From assembly GCA_016183235.1 (NCBI GenBank), contig JACPFA010000043.1:1-64000 (forward strand): DNA of 64,000 nt, read 5' to 3'. Shown here piece by piece: positions 43,813-52,900 of this stretch (its first letter is position 1; each line of letters begins with the position of its first letter). A program made the position numbers and the translations under genes. Source of the stretch: Deltaproteobacteria bacterium. GTDB taxonomy: Bacteria; UBA10199; DSSB01; JACPFA01. Below the pieces are notes generated by a model. That model was given only the letters and a program-made list of their open reading frames with translations. It had not been told where the DNA came from and did no database searches.

Positions 43813-45411
43813 TCACATCCTGAACAATCCAAATTGTGTATCAGAAATTGGCGCATTCAAGGCCGCGCTAACTCCCAACGCCACTACCTTGCGCGTATCA
43901 AGAGGGTCAATCATCCCATCATCCCAAACCCTCGCAGTCGAATAATAAGCACTACCCTCTTGCTCATATTTTTCTAAAATAGGTTTTCGGATCGAGTTGT
44001 CGCCTGTAACAGTCACTAATACGCTAGCCGCCTGCTCACCCCCCATAACGCTGATTTTGGCATTGGGCCACATCCAAAGTTGGCGCGGCCCATAGGCCCG
44101 GCCACACATGCCATAGTTGCCAGCCCCATAAGAACCACCGATGATCACCGTAAATTTAGGCACTCGCGCCGTTGCAACGGCAGTCACAAGTTTGGCCCCG
44201 TCTTTGGCAATGCCCTGGTTTTCGTAATTTTTCCCCACCATAAAACCGGTGATGTTCTGCAAAAATAATAATGGAATTCTGCGTTGACAACACAGCTCGA
44301 TAAAATGCGCACCCTTCAAGGCCGATTCGGAAAATAAAATACCATTATTCGCTAAAATCCCCACCGGATATCCCATGATACGTGCAAACCCACAAACTAA
44401 CGTTGCCCCATAACGAGCTTTGAACTCATGAAACCGGCTGCCATCGACTAAGCGTGCAATGACTTCACGCACTTCAAAGGGGGTCTTGGCATCTTTAGAA
44501 ACGACTCCATAAATTTCTTCAACGGGATACAGTGGGTCTTCTACCCCATCGCAAGACAAAAAAGATTTAGGAGCACGATTAAGATTTTGCAAAATATTAC
44601 GGGTGATACTTAAAGCATGATGATCGTCTTCAGCAAAGTGATCGGTAACGCCTGATTTTTGACAATGCACCAAGGCCCCGCCCAATTCTTCGGCGGTCAC
44701 CACTTCACCGGTTGCTGCCTTCACCAGTGGCGGCCCACCCAGAAAAATGGTGCCATTGTTTTTGACAATGACCGTTTCATCGGACATGGCTGGCACATAG
44801 GCACCACCGGCGGTGCAACTCCCCATCACCACCGCAATCTGCGGAATACCTAATGCACTCATGTTAGCCTGATTATAAAAAATTCTGCCAAAATGCTCTT
44901 TGTCGGGAAATACTTCGGCTTGCAAAGGCAAATAAGCCCCACCCGAATCAACCAAATACACACAAGGCAAGTGATTTTCTAAGGCGATCTCTTGGGCACG
45001 TAGGTGTTTCTTAACCGTGAGCGGAAAATAAGTGCCACCCTTCACCGTTGCATCGTTGGCCACCACCACCACTTCGCGGCCATGCACATAACCGATACCG
45101 GTTACAATGCCTGCGCCCGGGGCTTGGTTATCGTAAACCCCATAGGCTGCCAAAGTAGAGAATTCTAAAAAAGGGCTGCTAGGATCTAATAATGCTTCAA
45201 TTCGTTCTCGCGCCAACATTTTGCCACGAGCCTTGTGCTTGGCCTGCGAATCTTGATCACCACCTGCTTTAATTTGTTGGGTAAGCAATTTAAAATCTTG
45301 CACTTGTTTTTGGAGGGCAGCAAAATTCGCTTGAAACTCGGGGCCATTTGGGTCAAGTCTTGAAGGCAAAACTTCCATGGCATGTGATATGACATTGATG
45401 GAAAGTTCCAT
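43813..45411 (-). CDS. Methylcrotonyl-CoA carboxylase beta (carboxyltransferase) subunit
   Basis: About 532 aa from the ATG at 45411 ([16 protein letters not shown]), matching the usual length near 535. An in-frame ATG at 45513 would add 34 residues translated from a palindrome arm and a REP repeat and is rejected. Carboxyltransferase signatures are [35 protein letters not shown], and [19 protein letters not shown], the last being the beta-subunit motif that accepts carboxyl from biotin. It transfers carboxyl to 3-methylcrotonyl-CoA. First gene of the minus-strand leucine operon. No isovaleryl-CoA dehydrogenase is in the window. Confidence 0.94.
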   Translation of the reverse strand: MELSINVISHAMEVLPSRLDPNGPEFQANFAALQKQVQDFKLLTQQIKAGGDQDSQAKHKARGKMLARERIEALLDPSSPFLEFSTLAAYGVYDNQAPGAGIVTGIGYVHGREVVVVANDATVKGGTYFPLTVKKHLRAQEIALENHLPCVYLVDSGGAYLPLQAEVFPDKEHFGRIFYNQANMSALGIPQIAVVMGSCTAGGAYVPAMSDETVIVKNNGTIFLGGPPLVKAATGEVVTAEELGGALVHCQKSGVTDHFAEDDHHALSITRNILQNLNRAPKSFLSCDGVEDPLYPVEEIYGVVSKDAKTPFEVREVIARLVDGSRFHEFKARYGATLVCGFARIMGYPVGILANNGILFSESALKGAHFIELCCQRRIPLLFLQNITGFMVGKNYENQGIAKDGAKLVTAVATARVPKFTVIIGGSYGAGNYGMCGRAYGPRQLWMWPNAKISVMGGEQAASVLVTVTGDNSIRKPILEKYEQEGSAYYSTARVWDDGMIDPLDTRKVVALGVSAALNAPISDTQFGLFRM

Positions 45412-45415
45412 CAAC

Positions 45416-45664
45416 TGAAAAATCTTTTGGAGGGGCAAAGGTGTTTTATGAGAACCTGTAGCGCAGGAGGGCGGATCCAACGCATGCGCCTCAGGACAGG
45501 CTCCGGAGGGCATCTGTCATTGCGAGCCCAACGGGCGAAGCAATCTCACCGGTTAAACCGAGGAGATTGCTTCGTCGCAGACTCCTCGCAATGACAGGGG
45601 CCCGACTAGGCCGACCGGGCGCGGGTTCTCATAAAACACCTTTGCCCCTCCAAAAGATTTTTCA
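45416..45664. repeat. Palindrome with 41-bp perfect arms enclosing a REP-1 pair
   Basis: TGAAAAATCTTTTGGAGGGG... (45416-45456) and its perfect inverse (45624-45664) flank an inverted REP-1 pair (45516-45599). The element lies exactly between two divergent genes and ends beside their start regions, so promoters for both must lie inside or overlap it. Confidence 0.92.
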
Positions 45665-45681
45665 AATAATTAGGAGATGTT

Positions 45682-46464
45682 GTGTCTTTGGTTCTTTACG
45701 AAGAAATTGGCCCTATTGCTAAAATTACCTTTAACAACGAATCCCAATTAAACGCTATGACTCCTGAGATGGGTGATGAACTGAGTGCGCGTATCCGCCA
45801 ACTACAAACGCGTTCTGATCTTCGTTGTGTATTGTTTACCGGCAAAGGCAAGGCTTTTTCTTCAGGTGGTAATCTTGATTTTATTATTTCGCATACCCAA
45901 AAAGACATCCCCACTAACAAAAAAGAGATGATCGAATTTTATTCTAAGTTTCTCATCCTCAAAAACCTCCCCATGCCAACGATTGCTATTATCAACGGCG
46001 CTGCGATTGGTGCAGGGCTATGCATTGCCATGGCTTGTGATTTGCGAGTTGCAAGTCACGGGGCTAAACTTGGGGTCAACTTTGCCAAAATTGGGCTCTC
46101 CAGTGGGATGGGTTGTTTGTATCACCTGGTGCAATTGGTAGGCATTGGCCATGCCGCCGAATTACTTTTTACCGGCAAAATTATTACCGCCGAAGAGGCC
46201 CATACCATCGGCCTGGTGAATCACGTGTGTTCACTCGACGGCCTAGAGGCTCAAAGCATGAACCTCGCTCAAAGTATTGCCGAAAATTCACCGCTGGCTA
46301 TTAAAATCATTAAACAAGGTCTCTTGCGAGCGCCTCATTCCACGCTAGAAGAATTATTTGATTACGAATCTGAAGGCCAAGCCAAATCTTTTGCCTCACA
46401 AGACCTCCTCGAAGGCATCTCGGCCCTCAAAGAAAAACGCCCACCCAATTTTAAGGGGAAATAA
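45682..46464 (+). CDS. Enoyl-CoA hydratase/isomerase family protein
   Basis: 260 aa with a GTG start at 45682 preceded by AGGAGA. Crotonase-fold signatures GKAFSSGGNLDFI and AIINGAAIGAGLCIAMACDLR form the oxyanion hole. Where many hydratases have a catalytic Glu, it reads GVNFAKIGLSSGMG, so the usual acid is not evident. It may be an isomerase, a hydrolase or a hydratase with altered catalysis. It is divergent from the leucine operon across a palindrome and is likely involved in acyl-CoA catabolism. Its stop overlaps the convergent 135-aa gene by 14 bp. Confidence 0.85.
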   Translation: MSLVLYEEIGPIAKITFNNESQLNAMTPEMGDELSARIRQLQTRSDLRCVLFTGKGKAFSSGGNLDFIISHTQKDIPTNKKEMIEFYSKFLILKNLPMPTIAIINGAAIGAGLCIAMACDLRVASHGAKLGVNFAKIGLSSGMGCLYHLVQLVGIGHAAELLFTGKIITAEEAHTIGLVNHVCSLDGLEAQSMNLAQSIAENSPLAIKIIKQGLLRAPHSTLEELFDYESEGQAKSFASQDLLEGISALKEKRPPNFKGK

Positions 46465-46858
46465 GGGGCGCCAATTCTTCGCGTGAAAAATAAACGAACA
46501 TCAAGCGCCGTTGTTCCGGGCTAAGCCCTAAATCTTTTGCAAAATAAGCTATTCTTCTATCACTATAATCCGCTTTTACCATTGCTTCTCCTAATGTGCC
46601 TTTTTCACCACGAAACTTAACTTGCAACGCACGAGCTGCAACTGTTGAATTTCCGTACTTTGCGGTTATGGCAGCATCTAACATTTTTGCCACATAAACA
46701 TTAAGTCGGATCTTCTTCGGAGAAAGGAGGGAAAGAACAACGAGTTGTACAAGAGAGAAAAACCAATAAAGGATGGTGAATAAAAAAGAAAAGATGACTC
46801 TCACGGGATTTTGTAGTCTATCCAATGCCTGTTTTGTGGTCCAGTTTTGCCCGACCAT
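46451..46858 (-). CDS. Orphan tail-cassette protein of the giant family
   Basis: 135 aa. Residues about 18-48 form one or two hydrophobic membrane segments (VIFSFLFTILYWFFSLVQLV). Residues about 50-133 align along their length with the last about 85 residues of the protein at 49957 (compare FAKDLGLSPEQRRLMFVYFS with MAQVLKLDFEQRRLLYIYLN, and the ARALQVKF / GRAANIKV segment). It sits 125 bp downstream, on the same strand, of a giant-family gene that has a different tail. It therefore looks like a displaced C-terminal module or a separate small member. Function unknown. Confidence 0.65.
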   Translation of the reverse strand: MVGQNWTTKQALDRLQNPVRVIFSFLFTILYWFFSLVQLVVLSLLSPKKIRLNVYVAKMLDAAITAKYGNSTVAARALQVKFRGEKGTLGEAMVKADYSDRRIAYFAKDLGLSPEQRRLMFVYFSREELAPLISP

Positions 46859-46864
46859 TATAAT

Positions 46865-46983
46865 ATAGGCCAGAAATTGCTAAGCGGCAATCTTATGTAT
46901 TTTTTGCCAAACTGTGGAGGCCTTGGCGGCATGCCATAAATCATAATTTGGACTAAACATCACAAATTCACTCCATTTATTGC
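46865..46983 (-). other. Spacer with a possible 26-codon reading frame
   Basis: Between the 711-residue gene and the orphan cassette a minus-strand frame runs from an ATG at 46960 to a TAG at 46880-46882 (MFSPNYDLWHAAKASTVWQK...). A GGAG lies about 11 nt before the ATG. It may be a decayed remnant of a longer tail or chance. Confidence 0.2.
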
Positions 46984-49119
46984 TTAGTTGGCTAAGGGAA
47001 TTTTAAGTTTATAAGAAGCCGATTCACGTGGCCTTGGGATATCAAATTCATCATCCGTGTAGGGAACCTCCTCAACTTTCTCTAAACCAGCTCGTACAAA
47101 ACGATTGCGAAGCCCTGAATTAACTACACCCAGAAACACCAATTCAAAATGCCCTTGCCCTTTCCAAGCCGCCATGGCTGTGGCTAATAGAGGTTTAGCA
47201 ACTTGATTAAAGCGACCTTGGCCTCGTGCTTTTTTATAAATGTAAATATTATAAAGAGTGATTCTGTTAGGATATGGATGACGCTGAAAGACTTTGAACA
47301 AACCATAACCCAACTCCTCACCTCGTTCTTGAATCCTAACTATCATGGCACCAAAATGGTTCCATCTGAAAAATAAAGGAAACGCTTCTCTAAAAAAGTT
47401 TGTTGGGTTTGTTGTTTCAAAAATCACATCGGGGGTTGCGTACTTAGTCCATTCGCCTGCTCCATAATCATCAACAGTTGGTTTAACCCCTGTGGGAGGA
47501 GCAAACAATTTCCAACTATTCAGTTCTTCCATCGCTGCTTTAAAATCTTCTTCTTTTGCATAGGCCAATCTTGCTGCCCCATCGGCCTGCTGTGTCGGAA
47601 ATAATTTGATAACATAACTATGAGATGTCCCTTCTGGATCATAAGAAACAGCTTCATAATTTGAACGAGCTAATCGTATAGCCAAATTTCGATTTCTTAC
47701 TTCCTCTCGAACCACAACCAGGGCTGCATTATTTTGCGCAGCCAACTCCAGTGCTGCCCCTAACGACATTTTTTCCATCCAAAAACCCAAACCTCTTCCT
47801 CTGGCCTCAGGCGCTACATAAAGGAGATGATTCACCAATTGAAATTCGCCTGAAGCAAGTCTTGAAAAGCTAAATTCACAAATGGCCTGCCTAGCACCAC
47901 TCGCATCTTGAACCATTAAATGTAATTTAGGTTGTTGATGATCTAAGTTAGCGATCGCCTCTAAAATATGTTTCATGGAGTTGGTTAGATCGGCAGGGTT
48001 TACAATAACAATTTTGTCAAACTTTTCCGATACCGGTTGTAAATACAATCTGAAATCAGGCATTCCTGCTTTGCTAACCGGCATATCTCGAAAAGGCGCC
48101 AGAAACACTTCATCGTATTTTTCTGCCCACTCTAAAGCCCTTTGGGGATAAACGGTCTTTTTCCCTACTCTAATATCACCTTCTGAATAGGCTCGAAAAC
48201 CACCCTTTTCGCTTAGCCCCCTGCCCGAGCCTGCTTCGACAAGTAATGGTTTCATTCCTGTGGAAGAAAAATCAGGAAATTGAAAAGTTTTTAACCATTC
48301 CCGATAACGATTTGCATCTAAAACACTCGCTAAAAATTTTCCTTGGGTATGTAAGCGTGTAGCCACATTCCCATAGGCGGGAATAAATTCGTACACACCC
48401 CGCATCCCCACCATAAATTGCGCTTGTGTGGTGGCCGCTTGATAAACATCTTGCCCTACTGCCACCATCCCCACCGTGCCCCCCACAAACGCGCTCGTCA
48501 CCCGAGTAAACCCCATTGCCCCGGCTAGCCTCAGGCTATCATGCCTTCCCCATTGATGAATCGCTTTTGGTAAAACCCCACTAGCACCCATGCCTAATCG
48601 TAATCCCAACCACCCTATCCCAGTGTGAAAAAACTCTTCCCCTACATTAACCGGTTGTCCCGCTTTTACCTTATGCGCCACCCCTATCCCGGTGATACCC
48701 ATTACTTCGGTCGTAACCCCTGCACCCTTGGCCAATAGTGTAGCAGGCTTGCCTCGATTCCACCAACTCTCAACTCGTCTCCCCATCCACCCCATCACCC
48801 TATTCCGGGTCATTTGCCCCACCAACCCTACCCCTGCCAATAACGCCACATCACCCAAATCTAGATTCTGCATCACCTGCGTGGACCCACCCACCACTCG
48901 CTCTACACTGCCACACCCGCGTTTACTCTCAGCACCTCCCTTACATAATTCACTGGCTGCTAATGCAGCTTCATACCCCCCTTGCTCTTCGACCCATTGT
49001 AATAACGATGCACCAATGGCCTTCTGTTGCTCATCGCCAAAGCGCAACAGCTCAGCACCTCGCAACCGCAAGGCCTGCACTAATTGTGGATCTTGTGAAT
49101 ACCTGACCGGACTTACCAT
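46984..49119 (-). CDS. Giant-family protein with two GNAT-like domains (P3)
   Basis: 711 aa, ATG at 49119 with a GGGGGG ribosome site. Residues 1-264 are the shared head: helical start, Cys-x9-Cys (ELCKGGAESKRGCG), then Gly/Ala-rich hydrophobic segments (LDLGDVALLAGVGLVGQMTR; VTSAFVGGTVGMVAVG). After residue 264 the sequence departs completely from the 49957 protein. Residues about 380-505 resemble an N-acetyltransferase (YVAPEARGRGLGFWMEKMSL, the acetyl-CoA loop). Residues about 560-705 hold a second (YIYKKARGQGRFNQVAKPLL). Substrate unknown. The head DNA is near-identical to 52650-53439. No signal peptide. Confidence 0.7.
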   Translation of the reverse strand: MVSPVRYSQDPQLVQALRLRGAELLRFGDEQQKAIGASLLQWVEEQGGYEAALAASELCKGGAESKRGCGSVERVVGGSTQVMQNLDLGDVALLAGVGLVGQMTRNRVMGWMGRRVESWWNRGKPATLLAKGAGVTTEVMGITGIGVAHKVKAGQPVNVGEEFFHTGIGWLGLRLGMGASGVLPKAIHQWGRHDSLRLAGAMGFTRVTSAFVGGTVGMVAVGQDVYQAATTQAQFMVGMRGVYEFIPAYGNVATRLHTQGKFLASVLDANRYREWLKTFQFPDFSSTGMKPLLVEAGSGRGLSEKGGFRAYSEGDIRVGKKTVYPQRALEWAEKYDEVFLAPFRDMPVSKAGMPDFRLYLQPVSEKFDKIVIVNPADLTNSMKHILEAIANLDHQQPKLHLMVQDASGARQAICEFSFSRLASGEFQLVNHLLYVAPEARGRGLGFWMEKMSLGAALELAAQNNAALVVVREEVRNRNLAIRLARSNYEAVSYDPEGTSHSYVIKLFPTQQADGAARLAYAKEEDFKAAMEELNSWKLFAPPTGVKPTVDDYGAGEWTKYATPDVIFETTNPTNFFREAFPLFFRWNHFGAMIVRIQERGEELGYGLFKVFQRHPYPNRITLYNIYIYKKARGQGRFNQVAKPLLATAMAAWKGQGHFELVFLGVVNSGLRNRFVRAGLEKVEEVPYTDDEFDIPRPRESASYKLKIPLAN

Positions 49120-49145
49120 CTTCCCCCCAGGATTAAATGACTACC

Positions 49146-49175
49146 CTATGTCGCAAATTCACTCTTTTTGTTGCC
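49146..49175. repeat. Conserved upstream motif, copy 1
   Basis: CTATGTCGCAAATTCACTCT followed by TTTTGTTGCC. It lies just upstream of the P3 gene (minus strand) and of the Phd gene (plus strand). The same block occurs 4320 bp away at 53466 and in a third place at 54433. Confidence 0.7.
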
Positions 49176-49188
49176 TATACATATTAAC

Positions 49189-49216
49189 TTGAATAATCTG
49201 ATATTATATGTAAAAT
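49189..49216 (+). promoter_or_regulatory. Probable promoter of the phd-PIN pair
   Basis: TTGAAT (49189-49194) and TAAAAT (49211-49216) are spaced by 16 bp, 36 bp before the ATG, with an AAAGAGG ribosome site at about 49239-49245. Confidence 0.4.
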
Positions 49217-49252
49217 ATGATTAAATTTGTTTAACTAGAAAGAGGGCCTCCA

Positions 49253-49510
49253 ATGCGTGAAATAACTTCAACAAAATTAGGTAGACAGCTGCGTCAAGTG
49301 CTCGATTGGGTCGAATCAAAAGGTGAAGAAGTGGTTGTGACTCGAAACAAACAACGTATCGCTTGTATCATCCCTGGCCCCGCCCGAATGACAGCCCTAG
49401 AAGCTTTATCGGACCTATATCGCACGCTCCCTGAAAAAGCGGCCCCCGGGTGGCTTGAAAAAAGGCCTAAACAGAACCTAAATTCATTGCACAATCCATG
49501 GGATATTTAA
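49253..49510 (+). CDS. Antitoxin, Phd/YefM type
   Basis: An 85-aa protein opening MREITSTKLGRQLRQVLDWV, the Phd/YefM fold that binds the operator and whose extended C-terminus covers the toxin. The VVVTRNKQRIACIIPG strand segment is typical of the family. It overlaps the PIN toxin gene by 13 bp. Phd-type antitoxins commonly pair with PIN as well as Doc toxins. Confidence 0.83.
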   Translation: MREITSTKLGRQLRQVLDWVESKGEEVVVTRNKQRIACIIPGPARMTALEALSDLYRTLPEKAAPGWLEKRPKQNLNSLHNPWDI

Positions 49511-49917
49511 TCGACACCTGTATTTGGGTAGATGTTGAGCGGGGGGCTCTTGCTCCTGCTGATATTGCCGATCATACTAAAAATGAGCCTGTCTTCATAT
49601 CGCCTATTACTTTAGCCGAACTAAAATTTGGGGCAGAAATCACCCAACAACCTGACCTCAAACAAAAAAGGCTCGCTGCTGTTCACCGACTGATGAACAA
49701 ACCTATCTTGCGCATTGATGAAGCCACGGGCATTATCTTTGGGACATTGGCCGCCGCCTTAAAAAAGACCGGGCGTGGGCATGAATTTCGAATTCAAGAT
49801 CTATGGATGGCAAGTCAATGTGTGCAACATAATATCAGCCTTATCACGCACAATTTGAAAGATTTTAAAGATATCCCCGGCCTAGAAATTTTACTTATCG
49901 GTAAATCGCAAAAATAA
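49498..49917 (+). CDS. vapC: PIN-domain ribonuclease toxin (VapC-like)
   Basis: A 139-aa PIN-domain protein with the metal-binding residues Asp6 (LIDTCIWVD), Glu41 (TLAELKFG), Asp101 (IQDLWMASQ) and the THNLKDF motif (Asn119/Asp122). It is a predicted endoribonuclease inhibited by the preceding Phd-like protein. The pair lies between two giant-family genes with near-identical heads and might stabilise the duplicated segment. The 3' end is 40 bp from the convergent gene at 49957. Confidence 0.9.
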   Translation: MGYLIDTCIWVDVERGALAPADIADHTKNEPVFISPITLAELKFGAEITQQPDLKQKRLAAVHRLMNKPILRIDEATGIIFGTLAAALKKTGRGHEFRIQDLWMASQCVQHNISLITHNLKDFKDIPGLEILLIGKSQK

Positions 49918-49956
49918 GCGCCAAAGCCTGCCTATTGAAATAAATCTTAGGTTAAG

Positions 49957-52900
49957 TCACCTCGGGTTGGCCTCTTCTAACATAGGTTTAAGGGCTGCCT
50001 CGTTTAAATAAATATATAAAAGCCTTCTTTGTTCAAAATCTAATTTCAAAACTTGCGCCATATGGTCAATATCTACTTCGCCATATTCACGCTTGAGCGC
50101 TTGGCTCAATTTTTCACCCTGTCTTGTTACCTTGATATTTGCTGCACGGCCGGCCGCTAGATGGGAATCAAAATGTAGATCGGCTGCGTGATCGATGATA
50201 TTCAGCACCTGAATTTTTAAACGATCAAAATTGTTTCCTTCTGGAAGAGAATAATTAAAATGCCCCGTTGCACCTCGACCTAAAAAATAAGCTAATCTTG
50301 AGCTAAAAAAAGTTTCATACATGCGGCGATAAGAAAGCCAAGGGAAGCGTTGATGGATACGCCGAATGTCTTCAATGTATAAAGGGTCAGATACTTTCAA
50401 AAGCCTTTTTCCAACAGTAGCCAACTGAGCTTCGTTGCCTTCATAACCCAAACTTTTGGCCAATTCCGTAGCCGATGCTATTCTTTCCTTCTGCATAGCT
50501 GCCTTTAGTTCTTTTTTCACACTCTCAACCGGCGACCATAATGTTACAGGATCCAAAGGTGCAACATGAGGTTTTAGATCCGTGAGTGTTTTAACAGGGT
50601 AGAGTTTGAGCAACTCAGGACGACAAGCCAAATACAGGAGCGGTAACATAAGCCGTTGCTCAGCCGGATCAGGCCACAACCATTGGCCCACTCTAACTAA
50701 CAACAAGTCTTCTTGAAAGCCTGAAACTCCTAGCTCAATGTTTATGACTTGATTGCCTGAAATCCCCAAGACAAGGCCAACTTCTTTGGCATTCTTTTTC
50801 ATTGCCATACGTCTGGCAAAGAATAATTCCCCCACTTTCAATGCCGCCAAACGCTCAGCCCATCCCTCGGGTACGTCTAAATAGCCATCCGATGTCAATA
50901 AATTAGGAAAAAGTTTCCCTGCCTCAGGATGCTGCCCTTGCACCATCCTGTTGATAGGCAGATGAGGCAAGGCTCGTCTTAATTTCACAAGGATTTCTAG
51001 ATCGGTAACTGCTCCCCCTACGATATGACTTATGGTATTGCGGCCCATCCCAGAGCTTTTCGCAACATCTGAAAAGCTGGCATCACCCACTGCATAGGCC
51101 AAATCAAAAGAGAACGTATTCGCAACATGACCCTTTGCTGCATAGATTGATTTTAACAACTCAACAGGGAGCCCGGCTCGTTGAAATACATTCCCCCAAA
51201 AACCTACATTTTCCATAAGTACTTTTATTTCACCTGACTCAAGATAGCTCCATTGGCAATCTCTGCCCCGCCCTACTAAATGTTTTAAATCTGTAGCCCG
51301 AGGTAGATTATAATCTGCTTTGCGATAGGCAAATGCTACATGGCCCATGCTCCCGGGATTTTTCACATATTGGGCAAGCTTAGCCTCTTCATCGACGCTA
51401 TCAATATAAACACTCTGTTGAGGGAAAAGTAGTTCTAGGGTTGGCAACAAAGCCTGATGATAAGTATGATTCATCCGATCAATTAAATTGGCCACGGGCT
51501 CGCCGGTAACTTTTGACAAAGCCAGCAAGGTTGACCGAATAGGCTTCCTCTTATTTAATTCAAGCTCACTCAGTGTGTTTTCATCTATATTTAAGGCCTT
51601 TGCAAACTCCGATCGAGTATAATAATGATCCGGATTTTTTCGATATCGGTAGGCCCATGCGCCAAGACTTTCTGCTTTAGGATCTTGTTGTTTATAAAAA
51701 CGCACTCGTGCAACATCATTTTCCCCTTCAAAATAAATGGGGAAATAGGCTGTTTTCCATTGTTTTGCACTTATTGTTTGCCCATGCTTAATGCGATTCG
51801 AAGATTCAATCAAATAGCGAACATCAACTCTATAAATTTTAGCCAGACTTTGTAAAACCTTAAAATCAGGAGCCGCCCAATCGGTTAACACTTCATATTT
51901 TTCCAATCTAGCTTCTGTAATTTCTATTCCATCCTCTATACGCAGGCGCTCTCTCACCTCTCCTAATGTAAGCCCTTGCCTTTTACGCAATTCAGTTAAC
52001 AAGTCCGGAAACGGTTTTAAATTTTCAGGCGGAATCCAAGCGGCTGTTTCAAAAGTCATTCTTAGAACACGAACACCTTGCTCACTAAAATCGGCTATGA
52101 CCTCACCGGCTTCGTTAGGTTTCATAGGATATTTTGCGATATTGTCGCGAATCTTAGTAAAAAGAATGGCCGAACCATCAACAAAAACAAAACATACTTC
52201 TTGCAAATTTTGATGACGCTTAAATAAAAGTTTCACAGCAGCTTTTGTTAAAATCTTTTTAAAAGTTTTCCTGCTCCCTCGGATAGTAATTACAGCAAAT
52301 TGATGGTTGGTGTTTATTTTTGTATCGACCATTGCCACCATTTCAGCAATGGCGGCTGTTTTCCCTTTTATCCTTAAAGGATATTCTCTGACTAAGGTCT
52401 CTTGGGCTGTTGTTCTGTCGACCGTTGTCCTTGCACCTAACCATTTCAACCATTCGGCTTTAACCTTTTCAGGCCAAGCAGGTGATGGCTCAGGTTCACC
52501 TGCATTAGGTCGCGGAGTCCCTTCAAGCAAAATAGGACGTGATCGAAAGTTAGAAACTTCACCTACAGTTGCCGTTGCCCAAGCAAAATTATTTGATAAA
52601 CGAAAACCATCATTGGGTGGAAAATATTTTCTCAAGTCAAGACGTGCGGCAAGAAAACGCCCGTGGGTATGTAAGCGTGTCGCCACATAATTATAAGCCG
52701 GCACAAACTCACGCACACCCCTCATCCCGACCATAAATTGCGCTTGCGTGGTGGCCGCTTGATAAACATCTTGTCCTACTGCGACCATCCCCACCGTGCC
52801 TCCCACAAAGGCACTCGTCACCCGGCTGAACGTCATGGCCCCGGCTAGCCTCGGCACTTCATACCTTCCCCATTGATGAAGTACCTTGGGCACAACACCC

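Noticed and set aside
46880-46960. 26-codon gene between two giant-family genes
   Set aside because: Too short to support; kept only as a low-confidence spacer note.
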